A stretch of 42,905 nucleotides of DNA, taken from the IMG/VR virus record IMGVR_UViG_3300042865_000219, positions 1-42,905 of that record; one strand, given 5' to 3'. A model generated the notes under the pieces. It was not told where the DNA came from and searched no databases. It was given only the letters and a program-made list of their open reading frames with translations. The stretch comes from a virus. A program made the position numbers and the translations under genes. The first letter of the stretch is position 1, and each line of letters opens with the position of its first letter. Below, piece by piece: positions 23,934-30,413 of the stretch.

Positions 23934-24782
23934 CTACGAGACGAACGCGAGCCGATCGAGCTCGAGGCTGTTGATCGCTTTCGCGCGGCGTTCATCAGTG
24001 ATCCGGGTGTAGATCTCGGTCGTCGCAAGGTTCTGATGCCGCAGCAGCACCTGAACTGTTCGGAGATCGACGCCGGCCTCGACGAGTGCGGTGCCGAACC
24101 AGTGCCGCAAGCTGTGCGCCGAGCCGGGAACGCCGGCGCGCAGCATCACTTCTTTGATCGTCGACGAGATCGACTCGCGCCGCTGATGCCCCTGATCCGA
24201 ACCGGGGACCCAGAAGCCCTTCGCCGGCATCTCATAGACCAGCGTGGCGACGCGCCGGTGCAGCGGCAGCACAGCCTTGACCGCGCCCTTACCGACGACG
24301 GTCATCGACTGCTCGGCGAGGTTGAAGTGATCGGCCTTGATCTTCGCGATCTCATGCACGCGCAGCCCTTGGAACGCCGCGAGGGTGATCATCGCCCTGG
24401 TGCGGCGGTGCATGCGCGTACGCAGCAGCCGGCGCAGGTCGGCGTCGCTGATCGGGTGCGGCTCGCCTTTGCGCCGGCGTGGACTGTCGATCTTGATCAT
24501 CGGGTTGTCGTGGCGGTGCTCGAGTCGCTGCAACCACACGAACCAGGAGTTCAGTGCTGTGTAGTACGTCCACCGGGTGTTCGGCGACCAGCCGCCGGCG
24601 GCGAGCCACGCGATCAGGTCGGCGGTGTCGACCGACTCCGGTGCAGATCCGACGCCGTCGGCCATACGCAGCACGATCGCCGCGCGGTCGTCGACGGTGC
24701 GTTTCGAGAGTCCTTTCGCGTACTGCCAGATCTGCCACGCTTCTACTAGCCCCTGTTTGCTCATAACGTCAGGTTCCAGCAT
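23934..24782 (-). CDS. int: Tyrosine integrase
   Basis: A 282-residue site-specific recombinase. The N-terminal SAM-like core-binding domain (residues ~8-90) is followed by the catalytic domain with Arg141 (GLRVHEIA), Lys165 (GKG), His223 and Arg226 (HSLRH), His249 (LLRHQNL) and nucleophile Tyr258 (TTEIYTRI), so all catalytic residues are present. The start at 24782 lacks a clear ribosome site; Met7 is an alternative. It is read leftward, away from attP, which lies about 115 bases upstream of its start. It inserts the phage into a host tRNA gene. Confidence 0.95.
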   Translation of the reverse strand: MLEPDVMSKQGLVEAWQIWQYAKGLSKRTVDDRAAIVLRMADGVGSAPESVDTADLIAWLAAGGWSPNTRWTYYTALNSWFVWLQRLEHRHDNPMIKIDSPRRRKGEPHPISDADLRRLLRTRMHRRTRAMITLAAFQGLRVHEIAKIKADHFNLAEQSMTVVGKGAVKAVLPLHRRVATLVYEMPAKGFWVPGSDQGHQRRESISSTIKEVMLRAGVPGSAHSLRHWFGTALVEAGVDLRTVQVLLRHQNLATTEIYTRITDERRAKAINSLELDRLAFVS

Positions 24783-25047
24783 CTAGCCGTGGCGCGGATC
24801 ATTGTGGCCGGTTCGACGCTTTGCTGTGTCTGAATCATCACGACGCGCATCGAAGACGCCCCCTGTATAGGTAACCGGAAACCGTGGTTTCGTGCGCCTT
24901 GTAATGAATAGGGCCGGGGTTCGATTCCCCGAGGCGGCTCTCACGTATCGCGGTTAGTCGGCGGCGCAGTTCGGCCGGCTCGAGGAACGCCGGCGTCGGG
25001 TTAGTGGCCGGGCGGATCCCGGCCGGGATGGTGGTGGTTACGGCGGG
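24783..25047. other. Integration region without genes
   Basis: This gap between integrase and repressor-like gene holds the attP core. It also has a GAAACC-GT-GGTTTC palindrome at 24878-24891 just outside the core, and three similar sites GCGGTTAGTC (24950), CGGGTTAGTG (24997) and CGGGTTAGGC (25044) on the other side that could be integrase arm-binding sites. No credible coding sequence is seen. Confidence 0.55.
24898..24940 (+). other. attP: attP core matching the 3' half of a tRNA-Thr (TGT) gene
   Basis: From the anticodon loop CTTGTAA (anticodon TGT) the sequence runs through the anticodon 3' stem TGAAT and a perfect T-arm (CGGGG-TTCGATT-CCCCG, 24915-24931) to the acceptor 3' strand AGGCGGC. 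The 5' half of the tRNA is missing: the bases before the loop do not pair. This is the pattern of tyrosine-integrase phages that integrate in a tRNA gene and restore its 3' end. The amino acid identity rests on the anticodon and the acceptor sequence. Confidence 0.8.
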
Positions 25048-25218
25048 TTAGGCCAGCGTCAACTTGCTGGCCGGGTGCCACTCCTGGGCACCGACGGCGG
25101 GGATGTGGACGAGAACCTTGTCGCCCTTGCGGCCTTCCAGCACCCACCCGCGCTGCGTGTATCCCCGCGCCTTGTGGACGATGACCTGCTGGTTGGTGGA
25201 GATCTCGCTGATGTTCAT
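25048..25218 (-). CDS. Possible internally started short protein
   Basis: An in-frame start within the repressor-like gene: ATG at 25218 has AAGAAAGGA seven bases upstream, as strong as the site of the full gene. The 56-residue product (ending HPASKLTLA) is beta-rich (KARGYTQRGWVLEGRKGDKV) and unlike the N-terminal part. It could be a separate gene fused by loss of a stop codon. Confidence 0.4.
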   Translation of the reverse strand: MNISEISTNQQVIVHKARGYTQRGWVLEGRKGDKVLVHIPAVGAQEWHPASKLTLA

Positions 25219-25506
25219 GGTGGTGTCCTTTCTTGGCAAGTACGGGATGACCGAGTCGGAGATCCCCCACTCCTGCGGCTCGAGTCCCATCGCTGTCAGC
25301 AGCAGCCAGGCGCGCACCTTGTCGGCGTCGTCGAGCTCTTCGGGGTTGTCGAAGTGAACGAGTTTCGCGTAGGTGTTCCGCACGCCGGCGAGCCCGCCGG
25401 CAAGCTTCGCGATGTCGGCGTGAACGCCCTTGAGTCCGCTTCTCGGTAGCTTCTTGATCTCGAGCCAGAGCTCTTCACCCCAGGTGACTTCTCGAGTTCT
25501 TGTCAT
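25048..25506 (-). CDS. Probable immunity repressor with C-terminal extension
   Basis: A 152-residue protein starting at ATG 25506 with GAAGGA eight bases upstream. Residues ~20-50 (RSGLKGVHADIAKLAGGLAG) look like a helix-turn-helix and residues ~60-90 (KVRAWLLLTAMGLEPQEWGI) match a segment common in small actinophage repressors. It is placed between attP and a divergent Cro-like gene, as expected. Unusually, an in-frame ATG at 25218 preceded by AAGAAAGGA starts a 56-residue second segment (MNISEISTNQQVIVHKARGY), so the frame may encode a fusion plus a separately made short protein. Confidence 0.65.
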   Translation of the reverse strand: MTRTREVTWGEELWLEIKKLPRSGLKGVHADIAKLAGGLAGVRNTYAKLVHFDNPEELDDADKVRAWLLLTAMGLEPQEWGISDSVIPYLPRKDTTMNISEISTNQQVIVHKARGYTQRGWVLEGRKGDKVLVHIPAVGAQEWHPASKLTLA

Positions 25507-25617
25507 GGTGTCGATCCTTCCCCCCTAAGTGTGGCCCGCCGCCGACCGGCGACTTAGTCGTAAACGATACGTCGAATGTGCTAGCTCCACTACCCCGGAT
25601 CTGCTAGGGTCTGCGAC
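25507..25617. promoter_or_regulatory. Divergent repressor/Cro promoter region
   Basis: Between the two start codons are a CGACT-T-AGTCG palindrome at 25550-25560, a GCTAGC palindrome at 25580-25585, and TAGGGT at 25605-25610 that fits a -10 element placing a transcript start at or next to the GTG at 25618. The Cro-like mRNA may therefore be leaderless. The repressor-like gene has a normal ribosome site. Confidence 0.55.
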
Positions 25618-25827
25618 GTGTCAAAAATGAGATTAGGCGCAGCTGTGCGGCTGCGACGTGAACAATTAGGCATCTCGCGCGAAGCCCTCGCCCGCGACGC
25701 CGGCATCTCGTCGTCGACGCTGCTTCGGCTCGAGCTCGCCGAGCAGGAGTGCTCGTTCTCGAAACTCGCCCGGATCGGAAAGCTGCTCGGCCTGTCTCTC
25801 GACGAACTGGCGAGCGACGTCGCGTGA
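25618..25827 (+). CDS. Cro-like HTH (XRE family) regulator
   Basis: A 69-residue protein from GTG 25618 that is a single XRE-type domain: LRREQLGISREALARDAGIS then SSTLLRLELAEQECSFSKLA and a final LGLSLDEL. It is the first gene of the rightward early operon, divergent from the repressor-like gene, the place of Cro. It overlaps the next gene by four bases. No ribosome binding site is apparent, consistent with a leaderless transcript. Confidence 0.85.
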   Translation: MSKMRLGAAVRLRREQLGISREALARDAGISSSTLLRLELAEQECSFSKLARIGKLLGLSLDELASDVA

Positions 25828-25979
25828 CTAACGAGTCTTACCTGCGCGCGCTGCGCGATATGGACGCGGCGATCAAGTCTGCGAACGCGCGCCGGCCGGA
25901 GTGCGCGGCGATCACTGAACGCAACGAACTGATCGAACTGCTGCTCGCGCAACTCGCCGCGCTCGAGGGCGGCGACTGA
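25824..25979 (+). CDS. Small helical protein
   Basis: A 51-residue protein from GTG 25824 inside the previous stop (VTNESYLRALRDMDAAIKSA...). Two helices with conserved-looking RNELIELLLAQLAALEGGD. Coupled to the Cro-like gene. Function unknown. Confidence 0.6.
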   Translation: MTNESYLRALRDMDAAIKSANARRPECAAITERNELIELLLAQLAALEGGD

Positions 25980-26001
25980 ACTTCCCAACGGGAGAAAAGA
26001 A

Positions 26002-26030
26002 GCCGCCACCGAGGACTAGTCGGTGGCGGC
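26002..26030 (+). terminator. Hairpin after the Cro operon
   Basis: GCCGCCACCGA at 26002-26012 pairs perfectly with TCGGTGGCGGC at 26020-26030 with a seven-base loop. There is no T-run. It may be a partial terminator or attenuator between the Cro-like genes and the exported-protein cassette. Confidence 0.55.
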
Positions 26031-26062
26031 GAAGCGGATCACCACGAAAGGAGACCAAACAA

Positions 26063-26446
26063 GTGAACCGCAACAGCAAGGATAACAACAGGTCGCGCTA
26101 CCGCAAGGCGAAGATGCTCGACGCGCTCGGCGTCGCGCTTCTGATGCTCTTCTGCGCGCTGCTCGGCATGATCACCCTGCTCGCCTCGGCACCGCACGCG
26201 AAAGCAGACGCCGACCCGGTCGTCGTCGCGTACGCGGCGCACTACGCCGGCGCAGTGTGCGAAACCCTCTCGGAGTTCCCCAGCACGAACGGGCTGCTCG
26301 GCATTATGTCGGCGATCACCGACGACGGGTTGACACCGAGGCAGGCTGGACAGGTCGCCGCGATCTCGGTGCTCGAAGCGTGCCCCCGTTACGCGTATCT
26401 GCTCGACGCGTTCGTCGCGCAGTACGGCGAGACGAGCGTCGCATGA
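26063..26446 (+). CDS. Secreted DUF732-like protein
   Basis: A 127-residue protein from GTG 26063 with AAAGGAG upstream. A basic N-terminus and long hydrophobic stretch (LGVALLMLFCALLGMITLL) end in APHAKADADP, a likely signal peptidase site. The mature ~78 residues have two cysteines (C66, C107) and the pattern AGAVCETL...GLTPRQAGQVAAISVLEACP, resembling the small secreted DUF732 proteins abundant in mycobacteria. It is followed by two overlapping genes for membrane and secreted products. A lysogen-expressed envelope role or superinfection exclusion is possible; the true role is unknown. Confidence 0.7.
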   Translation: MNRNSKDNNRSRYRKAKMLDALGVALLMLFCALLGMITLLASAPHAKADADPVVVAYAAHYAGAVCETLSEFPSTNGLLGIMSAITDDGLTPRQAGQVAAISVLEACPRYAYLLDAFVAQYGETSVA

Positions 26447-26619
26447 TCCGCATCGCTGTCGGCGGCGCGATCACCACGGTCATCGGCGCGCTGTGGGCGT
26501 TGATCGCGTTGATCTTCTCCACCGACACGAACCCGATCGGCGGCGAACTCGTCGCCGGAGTCCTCGTCGCGGTCACCGGTTTGGTGATCGTGCTGCTGAC
26601 CGGAAGGAACCAACCGTGA
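26443..26619 (+). CDS. Small two-helix membrane protein
   Basis: A 58-residue protein with two transmembrane helices (ITTVIGALWALIALIF and ELVAGVLVAVTGLVIVLL) separated by a short DTNPIGG turn. ATG overlaps the DUF732-like stop, and its stop overlaps the next start. Probably an inner-membrane partner of the exported pair. Confidence 0.65.
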   Translation: MIRIAVGGAITTVIGALWALIALIFSTDTNPIGGELVAGVLVAVTGLVIVLLTGRNQP

Positions 26620-26957
26620 AACGACTCGCCGCAGTAGCGGTCACCGCACTCATCGCCGCGCCGCCGGCCGGCGCAGTACCGATCGTCGGCGGCAACGGAC
26701 TGTCGCCGAACGCGTGGGCGTTAGCGAACTACGTTCAAGCGAACTATCCGGCCGTGCAGTCGATCGGCGGCGTCAGATCCGATCCGCTGCCGGATCACCC
26801 GTCGGGCATGGCGATCGACATCATGGTCGGCGGCGACGCCGCGCTCGGCAATCAGATCGCCGCCGACATCAGGTCGCAGTCTGGACGCTTCGGTGTCTCT
26901 TATCTGCTGTGGCAGACCGCCGGCCACTACGACCACATTCATGTGACGGTGTCATGA
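26616..26957 (+). CDS. Secreted M15/VldE-like peptidase domain protein
   Basis: A 113-residue protein from GTG 26616. The first 20 residues are a cleavable signal peptide (MKRLAAVAVTALIAAPPAGA). The rest has GGVRSDPLPDHPSGMAIDIM and HYDHIHVTV, giving the His61-x6-Asp68 and His107-x-His109 zinc ligands of LAS/M15-type peptidoglycan peptidases and related domains. This is a single small domain exported from the cell, encoded far from the lysis genes in the early region. It may cut or bind cell wall peptides in the lysogen or early in infection. Confidence 0.7.
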   Translation: MKRLAAVAVTALIAAPPAGAVPIVGGNGLSPNAWALANYVQANYPAVQSIGGVRSDPLPDHPSGMAIDIMVGGDAALGNQIAADIRSQSGRFGVSYLLWQTAGHYDHIHVTVS

Positions 26958-27058
26958 CACCGGCTTGCCTGTGCGGTCACAGCGCGCTCGAGCACGACGC
27001 CGGCCTCGCCTGCGAACTGTGCCACTGCCCCTACTTCGCGTGGGAGGGCGACGAGTGA
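26954..27058 (+). CDS. Tiny zinc-finger protein, 34 residues
   Basis: MTPACLCGHSALEHDAGLAC then ELCHCPYFAWEGDE: six cysteines and two histidines with spacing for one or two zinc ions, similar to small actinophage treble-clef proteins. Both ends overlap neighbours by four bases. Confidence 0.6.
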   Translation: MTPACLCGHSALEHDAGLACELCHCPYFAWEGDE

Positions 27059-27207
27059 AAGACAAGTGCCCCGTCTGCTGCAACACCGTGACGCGTAACG
27101 AGAACGACCGCATCCGTCTGCACCGCGACAAACTCGGCACCTGGTGCCCGGCGTCCGGTGCCCCGATCTACATCTGCAAGGAGCTCTTGTGCAAGACAGT
27201 CGACTAA
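27055..27207 (+). CDS. Small zinc-ribbon protein
   Basis: A 50-residue protein from GTG 27055: MKDKCPVCCNTVTRNENDRI, then TWCPASGAP and ICKELLC. CPVC plus a later CP..C-like pair form a zinc ribbon. It overlaps both neighbours. Confidence 0.6.
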   Translation: MKDKCPVCCNTVTRNENDRIRLHRDKLGTWCPASGAPIYICKELLCKTVD

Positions 27208-27527
27208 TACAGATCCGAGAGATGGCCAAAGAGTGCCAGAACCTCGCCGCCGAGATGCTTGACGAACGCATCTCTGACCCGCAGGAGATGCTGCACGTCG
27301 CTGCGATGCATCAGCTAGCGGCCGGCCTTGAGAAGCGAGCCCGGCTGACGTACACCGAAGCTGCTGTTGTTGAAGCGTGCGAAGTGCGCGGCGGCTTCTC
27401 GTCGGTCTGCGAGTTACCGGCCGGCCACGAAGGTAAGCACCGTCACCGCACCTTCGAGTGGGACGCCGAGGCGCAGTCAGCGTTCGACAGGTCGATGTCC
27501 GCCGGCGCGTTCGGGCGGCTCGACTGA
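27189..27527 (+). CDS. Protein of unknown function before the recombination gene
   Basis: A 112-residue protein from GTG 27189, chosen because AAGGAG lies five bases upstream; Met at 27222 is an alternative. The N-terminal half is helical (QNLAAEMLDERISDPQEMLH). The C-terminal half has CEVRGGFSSVCELPAGHEGKH, a C...C...H-x3-H pattern typical of small actinophage zinc-binding proteins. It overlaps the preceding frame by 19 bases and abuts the Rad52-like gene. Confidence 0.6.
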   Translation: MQDSRLIQIREMAKECQNLAAEMLDERISDPQEMLHVAAMHQLAAGLEKRARLTYTEAAVVEACEVRGGFSSVCELPAGHEGKHRHRTFEWDAEAQSAFDRSMSAGAFGRLD

Positions 27528-28087
27528 TGGGCGATATGGAGCAGTTGAAGAAGCTTCGCGAGCCGTTCCCGCCGGAGCAGATCGGCAAGCTACCGAAGGG
27601 CGGCGTGACGCTCGACTTTGTGGGTCACGGCTATCTGACGCAGCGTCTGCTCGACGTCGACCCGCTGTGGTCGTGGGAGCCGCTGTCACTCGACGAAAAC
27701 GGGCTGCCGCGCTTCGACGAGTTCGGCGGTCTGTGGATCAAGTTAACCGTCTGCGGCGTGACCCGACTCGGCTACGGCGACGCCGGCGGTCGCAAAGGCG
27801 CGAACGCTGTCAAGGAGATGATCGGCGACGCGCTGCGTAACGCCGGCATGCGCTTCGGCATGGCACTGGATCTGTGGTCGAAGGGAGATCCCGACGCGCC
27901 GCAGCCGCCGACCCGGAAACGGATCGCGCAAGACGAACTGATGTCGGTGTGTAAGCGTCACGGTCTTGTGCCGGGCGATGTGGGTCAACGCTTCGCTGAC
28001 GAGTACGGGCACAGCGTCGCGCAGGCAGAAGCAGCGGTGATTGAAGCGTTCGCGAAGATCATCGACGAAGAGAACAGCGCATCGTGA
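27527..28087 (+). CDS. Rad52/Erf-like single-strand annealing protein
   Basis: A 186-residue protein (ATG 27527). The core reads VTLDFVGHGYLTQRLLDVDP, WSWEPL, GGLWIKLTVCGVTRLGYGDA and NAVKEMIGDALRNAGMRFGM, a signature of Rad52-like annealing proteins used in phage recombination. The C-terminal region (RIAQDELMSVCKRHGLVPGD) is a likely DNA- or SSB-binding tail. It would pair complementary single strands during recombination-dependent replication. SSB, HNH and nuclease-like genes follow in the same operon. Confidence 0.8.
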   Translation: MGDMEQLKKLREPFPPEQIGKLPKGGVTLDFVGHGYLTQRLLDVDPLWSWEPLSLDENGLPRFDEFGGLWIKLTVCGVTRLGYGDAGGRKGANAVKEMIGDALRNAGMRFGMALDLWSKGDPDAPQPPTRKRIAQDELMSVCKRHGLVPGDVGQRFADEYGHSVAQAEAAVIEAFAKIIDEENSAS

Positions 28088-28434
28088 TCACCGACGTCAC
28101 ACCGCAACTCGCCTACGAGTACCTGTCGAAGCTATCCCGCGAGCTCGACATCGAGGTCTACAAACTCGGCGACGTCGCGAAGCGCGCCACCGACCGGCGC
28201 ATGCGCTATGAACTGGCGTACTCCGAAGCGTTCCTGCGCGCCGCCGGTTCGATGGATCTGCGTAAGCATCTCGCGCTCGTTGAGACGCATAACCTGCGCG
28301 TCGAAGCCGAGCACGCGAAGGACGACCTCGACACCGCGAAGTTGAGGATCCGGGCGATGGAAACACGTATCGGTGCGGGCCGGTCGCTGCTGACGACGCT
28401 GCGCGCCGAAATAGATCTGGTCAGGGCAGGATGA
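28084..28434 (+). CDS. Coiled-coil protein next to the annealing protein
   Basis: A 116-residue protein from GTG 28084 that is almost all helix (YEYLSKLSRELDIEVYKLGD, HAKDDLDTAKLRIRAMETRI). It overlaps the annealing protein gene and the HNH gene by four bases. Genes of this size next to annealing proteins often act with them. Function not established. Confidence 0.6.
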   Translation: MITDVTPQLAYEYLSKLSRELDIEVYKLGDVAKRATDRRMRYELAYSEAFLRAAGSMDLRKHLALVETHNLRVEAEHAKDDLDTAKLRIRAMETRIGAGRSLLTTLRAEIDLVRAG

Positions 28435-28754
28435 CCGGCTTTCCCCCGAAGGTTCGTCAGATCGTCGTCGAGCGTTCCGGAGGCTACTGCGAAGGCTGCG
28501 CGTATCAACGCGCCGAGCAGATCCATCACCGCCGGCCGCGCGGCATGGGCGGCTCGAGTGCAGCGGACACGAACACCGCGTCGAACGCGCTCGCACTCTG
28601 CTACCCGTGTCACGCCGGCTTCGAGAGCCGCCGAGAAGCCGCCGAGAAGTTCGGCTGGCTAGTACCGCAGGGCATCTCGCCGGCCAGCCGGCCGGTGCTG
28701 CGGCGCGGCGTGTGGGTGCTGCTCGACGACGACGGGAAGGTGATCGAGCAGTGA
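28431..28754 (+). CDS. HNH endonuclease (recombination cluster)
   Basis: A 107-residue protein with GYCEGCAYQRAEQIHHRRPRG, then SNALALCYPCHAGFESRREA. This is the HNH fold with CxxC...HH...N...CxxCH, where the first His of HH is the general base and the Cys pairs bind structural zinc. It may nick or cut branched or foreign DNA during recombination, or be a selfish nuclease. It overlaps neighbours on both sides. Confidence 0.8.
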   Translation: MTGFPPKVRQIVVERSGGYCEGCAYQRAEQIHHRRPRGMGGSSAADTNTASNALALCYPCHAGFESRREAAEKFGWLVPQGISPASRPVLRRGVWVLLDDDGKVIEQ

Positions 28755-29215
28755 CCGACGTCCGGCTTAGTCCGCATGAGGTCTATATGGCTGCGTCGGT
28801 GGGTCTGCGCCGGCAGGTGTCGGCGATCTCAGCGAACCGCAAAGACCGGCATGGGCTCAACCCTGACGACGGCTGGCGCGTCCACATCGAAGGCGCGTGC
28901 GGCGAGCTCGCTGCGGCGAAGTTCCTCGGCCGCTACTGGGACGGATCTGTTGACACGTTTCGGTCGCTGCCGGATCTCGGAAACGTCGAGATCCGAACAC
29001 GCTCGAAACACAGCTACGACTTGATCATCAGAGACGACGACGACCCGCAGAAGTTCTACGTGCTCGTCACCGGCACCGCACCGTTTTATCGCGTGCGCGG
29101 CTGGATCAAGGGCGAAAACGCCCGCAAAGACGAGTGGAAACAGACCCACGGAGGCCGAGAAGCAGCCTGGTTTGTGCCCGCTTCGGCCCTAAATACAACA
29201 TGGAAGGCGCGCTAA
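28751..29215 (+). CDS. Putative PD-(D/E)xK-like nuclease
   Basis: A 154-residue protein from GTG 28751. HIEGACGELAAAKFLGRYWD gives Glu48/Glu52 in a helix, followed by LPDLGNVEIRTR (Pro74-Asp75...Glu80-x-Arg82) and SYDLIIRD, YVLVTG strands. The order helix-Glu, PD..ExR, then beta-strands fits a PD-(D/E)xK nuclease fold with Arg for Lys. It could act on recombination intermediates. Family assignment is by pattern only. It overlaps the replication gene start by one base. Confidence 0.55.
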   Translation: MTDVRLSPHEVYMAASVGLRRQVSAISANRKDRHGLNPDDGWRVHIEGACGELAAAKFLGRYWDGSVDTFRSLPDLGNVEIRTRSKHSYDLIIRDDDDPQKFYVLVTGTAPFYRVRGWIKGENARKDEWKQTHGGREAAWFVPASALNTTWKAR

Positions 29216-29559
29216 TGGGACTGCCTTGGGTTCGTCTCGATACACAATTTCCCTCTAATCCGAAGGTGCTCGAGTTGACCACCGCCGGCCGGTGGCGCGC
29301 GGCGTTCGTGTACGTCGCCGCGCTCGCGTACGCCGGACAGCACGGCACCGACGGCTACGTACCGAAGACGTGCCTACCGTTCATCCACGCGACGAAGCGC
29401 GACGCCGATGACCTCGTAAAAGCCGGGTTATGGCACGACGACGTCGGCGGCTGGTACATCAACGGCTGGGACGAGTTTCAGATCTCCGACGAGGCTTCTC
29501 GGCTGCGTTCTAAGAAGGCTCGAGAAGCCGCGCTGAAACGGTGGCACCCGGATGCTTGA
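29215..29559 (+). CDS. Replication initiator-like protein, N-terminal (winged helix) part
   Basis: A 114-residue protein starting at ATG 29215 (GGAAGG upstream; ATG 29200 is a less good alternative). LPWVRLDTQFPSNPKVLELT, RWRAAFVYVAALAYAGQ and INGWDEFQISDEASRLRSKK match the N-terminal winged-helix domain of phage replication proteins related to DnaD/lambda O. It ends AALKRWHPDA after a short Arg/Lys linker. The downstream frame at 29552 looks like the missing C-terminal part, so the two may be one gene separated by a frame change. Confidence 0.65.
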   Translation: MGLPWVRLDTQFPSNPKVLELTTAGRWRAAFVYVAALAYAGQHGTDGYVPKTCLPFIHATKRDADDLVKAGLWHDDVGGWYINGWDEFQISDEASRLRSKKAREAALKRWHPDA

Positions 29560-29803
29560 GCATGCCCCGAGCATATGCGCCGAGCATATGCGTTCGCATT
29601 GCGACGAGCAGATGCACGTACGTAACGGACGTACTTACGTAAGAACTACTCAACTAAGTAGCTATGTCTCGTTACGTATCGCGCGCGAGAAAAGCGGCAA
29701 GAAGTCCGGCGGCGGTGAGGACAAACCGTTCGCCGGCGATCTCGCTGCGCTCGCTCGGCGCATCGAAGACAACCCCGAACAGTTCCGGGTGACCGATGCC
29801 TAA
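29552..29803 (+). CDS. Possible C-terminal half of the replication initiator
   Basis: An 83-residue frame whose ATG overlaps the previous gene by eight bases in the +1 frame. The first ~40 residues are a repeat-like stretch rich in His, Cys and Met (EHAPSICAEHMRSHCDEQMH) translated from iteron-like DNA; the rest is a short basic part and LAALARRIEDNPEQFRVTDA. It may be an independent small protein or a part reached by frameshift. Confidence 0.5.
   Translation: MLEHAPSICAEHMRSHCDEQMHVRNGRTYVRTTQLSSYVSLRIAREKSGKKSGGGEDKPFAGDLAALARRIEDNPEQFRVTDA
29559..29665. other. Candidate replication origin: iteron-like repeats
   Basis: The motif GAGCAT(G/A)TGC or near variant recurs: GAGCATGCCCC (29559), GAGCATATGCGCC (29570) and GAGCATATGCGTT (29583), nearly one helical turn apart, then GAGCAGATGCACGT. 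Next come symmetric ACGTACGTAACGGACGTACT-type sequences and an AT-rich stretch (AACTACTCAACTAAGTAG). Repeats inside a replication initiator gene followed by AT-rich DNA are the layout of the lambda origin. Confidence 0.45.
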
Positions 29804-29960
29804 CTGGACAGGGTCACGCATCCAAACCGACGCGCTGACGATCTTGTGCCCGGACTGCCACGCACCGATCGGCGAACTGTGCCGAAACACGATCACCGGT
29901 GAACCGCTCGAGCGTTTCCCGGCGCACGTCTCCCGCATCAACAAAACGAAGGACAGCTAA
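29796..29960 (+). CDS. Small zinc-finger protein (paralogue of the one at 30646)
   Basis: A 54-residue protein from ATG 29796: MPNWTGSRIQTDALTILCPD then CHAPIGELCRNTITGEPLER. The C-x2-C-x2-P-x-GELC core and following H..R pattern are shared with the 30646 gene. It stops immediately before the SSB start codon. Confidence 0.65.
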   Translation: MPNWTGSRIQTDALTILCPDCHAPIGELCRNTITGEPLERFPAHVSRINKTKDS

Positions 29961-30413
29961 GTGAACGAAACCATCATCACGATCGTCGGCAACCTGACCG
30001 CAGATCCGGAGCTCCGGTTCACACCGAACGGGGCGGCGGTCGCGAACTTCACGATCGCGTCGACGCCGCGCGTCAAGGACGGCGACGGCTGGAAAGACGG
30101 CCAGCCGTTGTTCTTGAACTGCTCGATCTGGCGGGAAGCCGCCGAGAACGCCGCCGAGTCACTGACCCGGGGTTCTCGGGTGATCGCGACCGGCCGGCTC
30201 AAGCAACGCAGCTTCGAAACACGCGAGGGCGAGAAACGCACCGTCGTCGAGCTCGACGTCGACGAGCTCGGCCCGTCGCTGCGGTACGCGCGCGCGAAGG
30301 TCGAGAAGACCGCTGCGGGGCGTCAGCAGCCGAAGCAGACCGCGCCGGCGTCCGAAGATGACCCTTGGGGCTCCTCGCCGGCGATCGGCGACGACGGATT
30401 GCCGCCGTTCTGA
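29961..30413 (+). CDS. ssb: Single-stranded DNA-binding protein
   Basis: A 150-residue SSB from GTG 29961. The OB-fold core begins [20 protein letters not shown] and includes [18 protein letters not shown] and [18 protein letters not shown] Gln/Ala/Pro linker leads to an acidic end finishing GDDGLPPF, the conserved C-terminal tip that recruits partner proteins. It binds single strands during phage replication and works next to the annealing protein and the initiator. Confidence 0.95.
   Translation: MNETIITIVGNLTADPELRFTPNGAAVANFTIASTPRVKDGDGWKDGQPLFLNCSIWREAAENAAESLTRGSRVIATGRLKQRSFETREGEKRTVVELDVDELGPSLRYARAKVEKTAAGRQQPKQTAPASEDDPWGSSPAIGDDGLPPF

Noticed and set aside
23928-24749. Forward frame covering the integrase gene
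   Set aside because: Antisense to an integrase with all catalytic residues; no ribosome site of its own.
24898-24940. A complete tRNA gene at the T-arm-like sequence
   Set aside because: The D-arm, acceptor 5' strand and anticodon 5' stem are missing; only the 3' half is present, as expected for attP.
24898-25506. Integration-dependent immunity with attP inside the repressor gene
   Set aside because: The attP core lies about 107 bases beyond the stop codon of the repressor-like gene, so integration would not truncate it.
29559-29650. CRISPR-like array
   Set aside because: Repeats are only about 11-13 bases apart and lack spacers; they fit iterons better.
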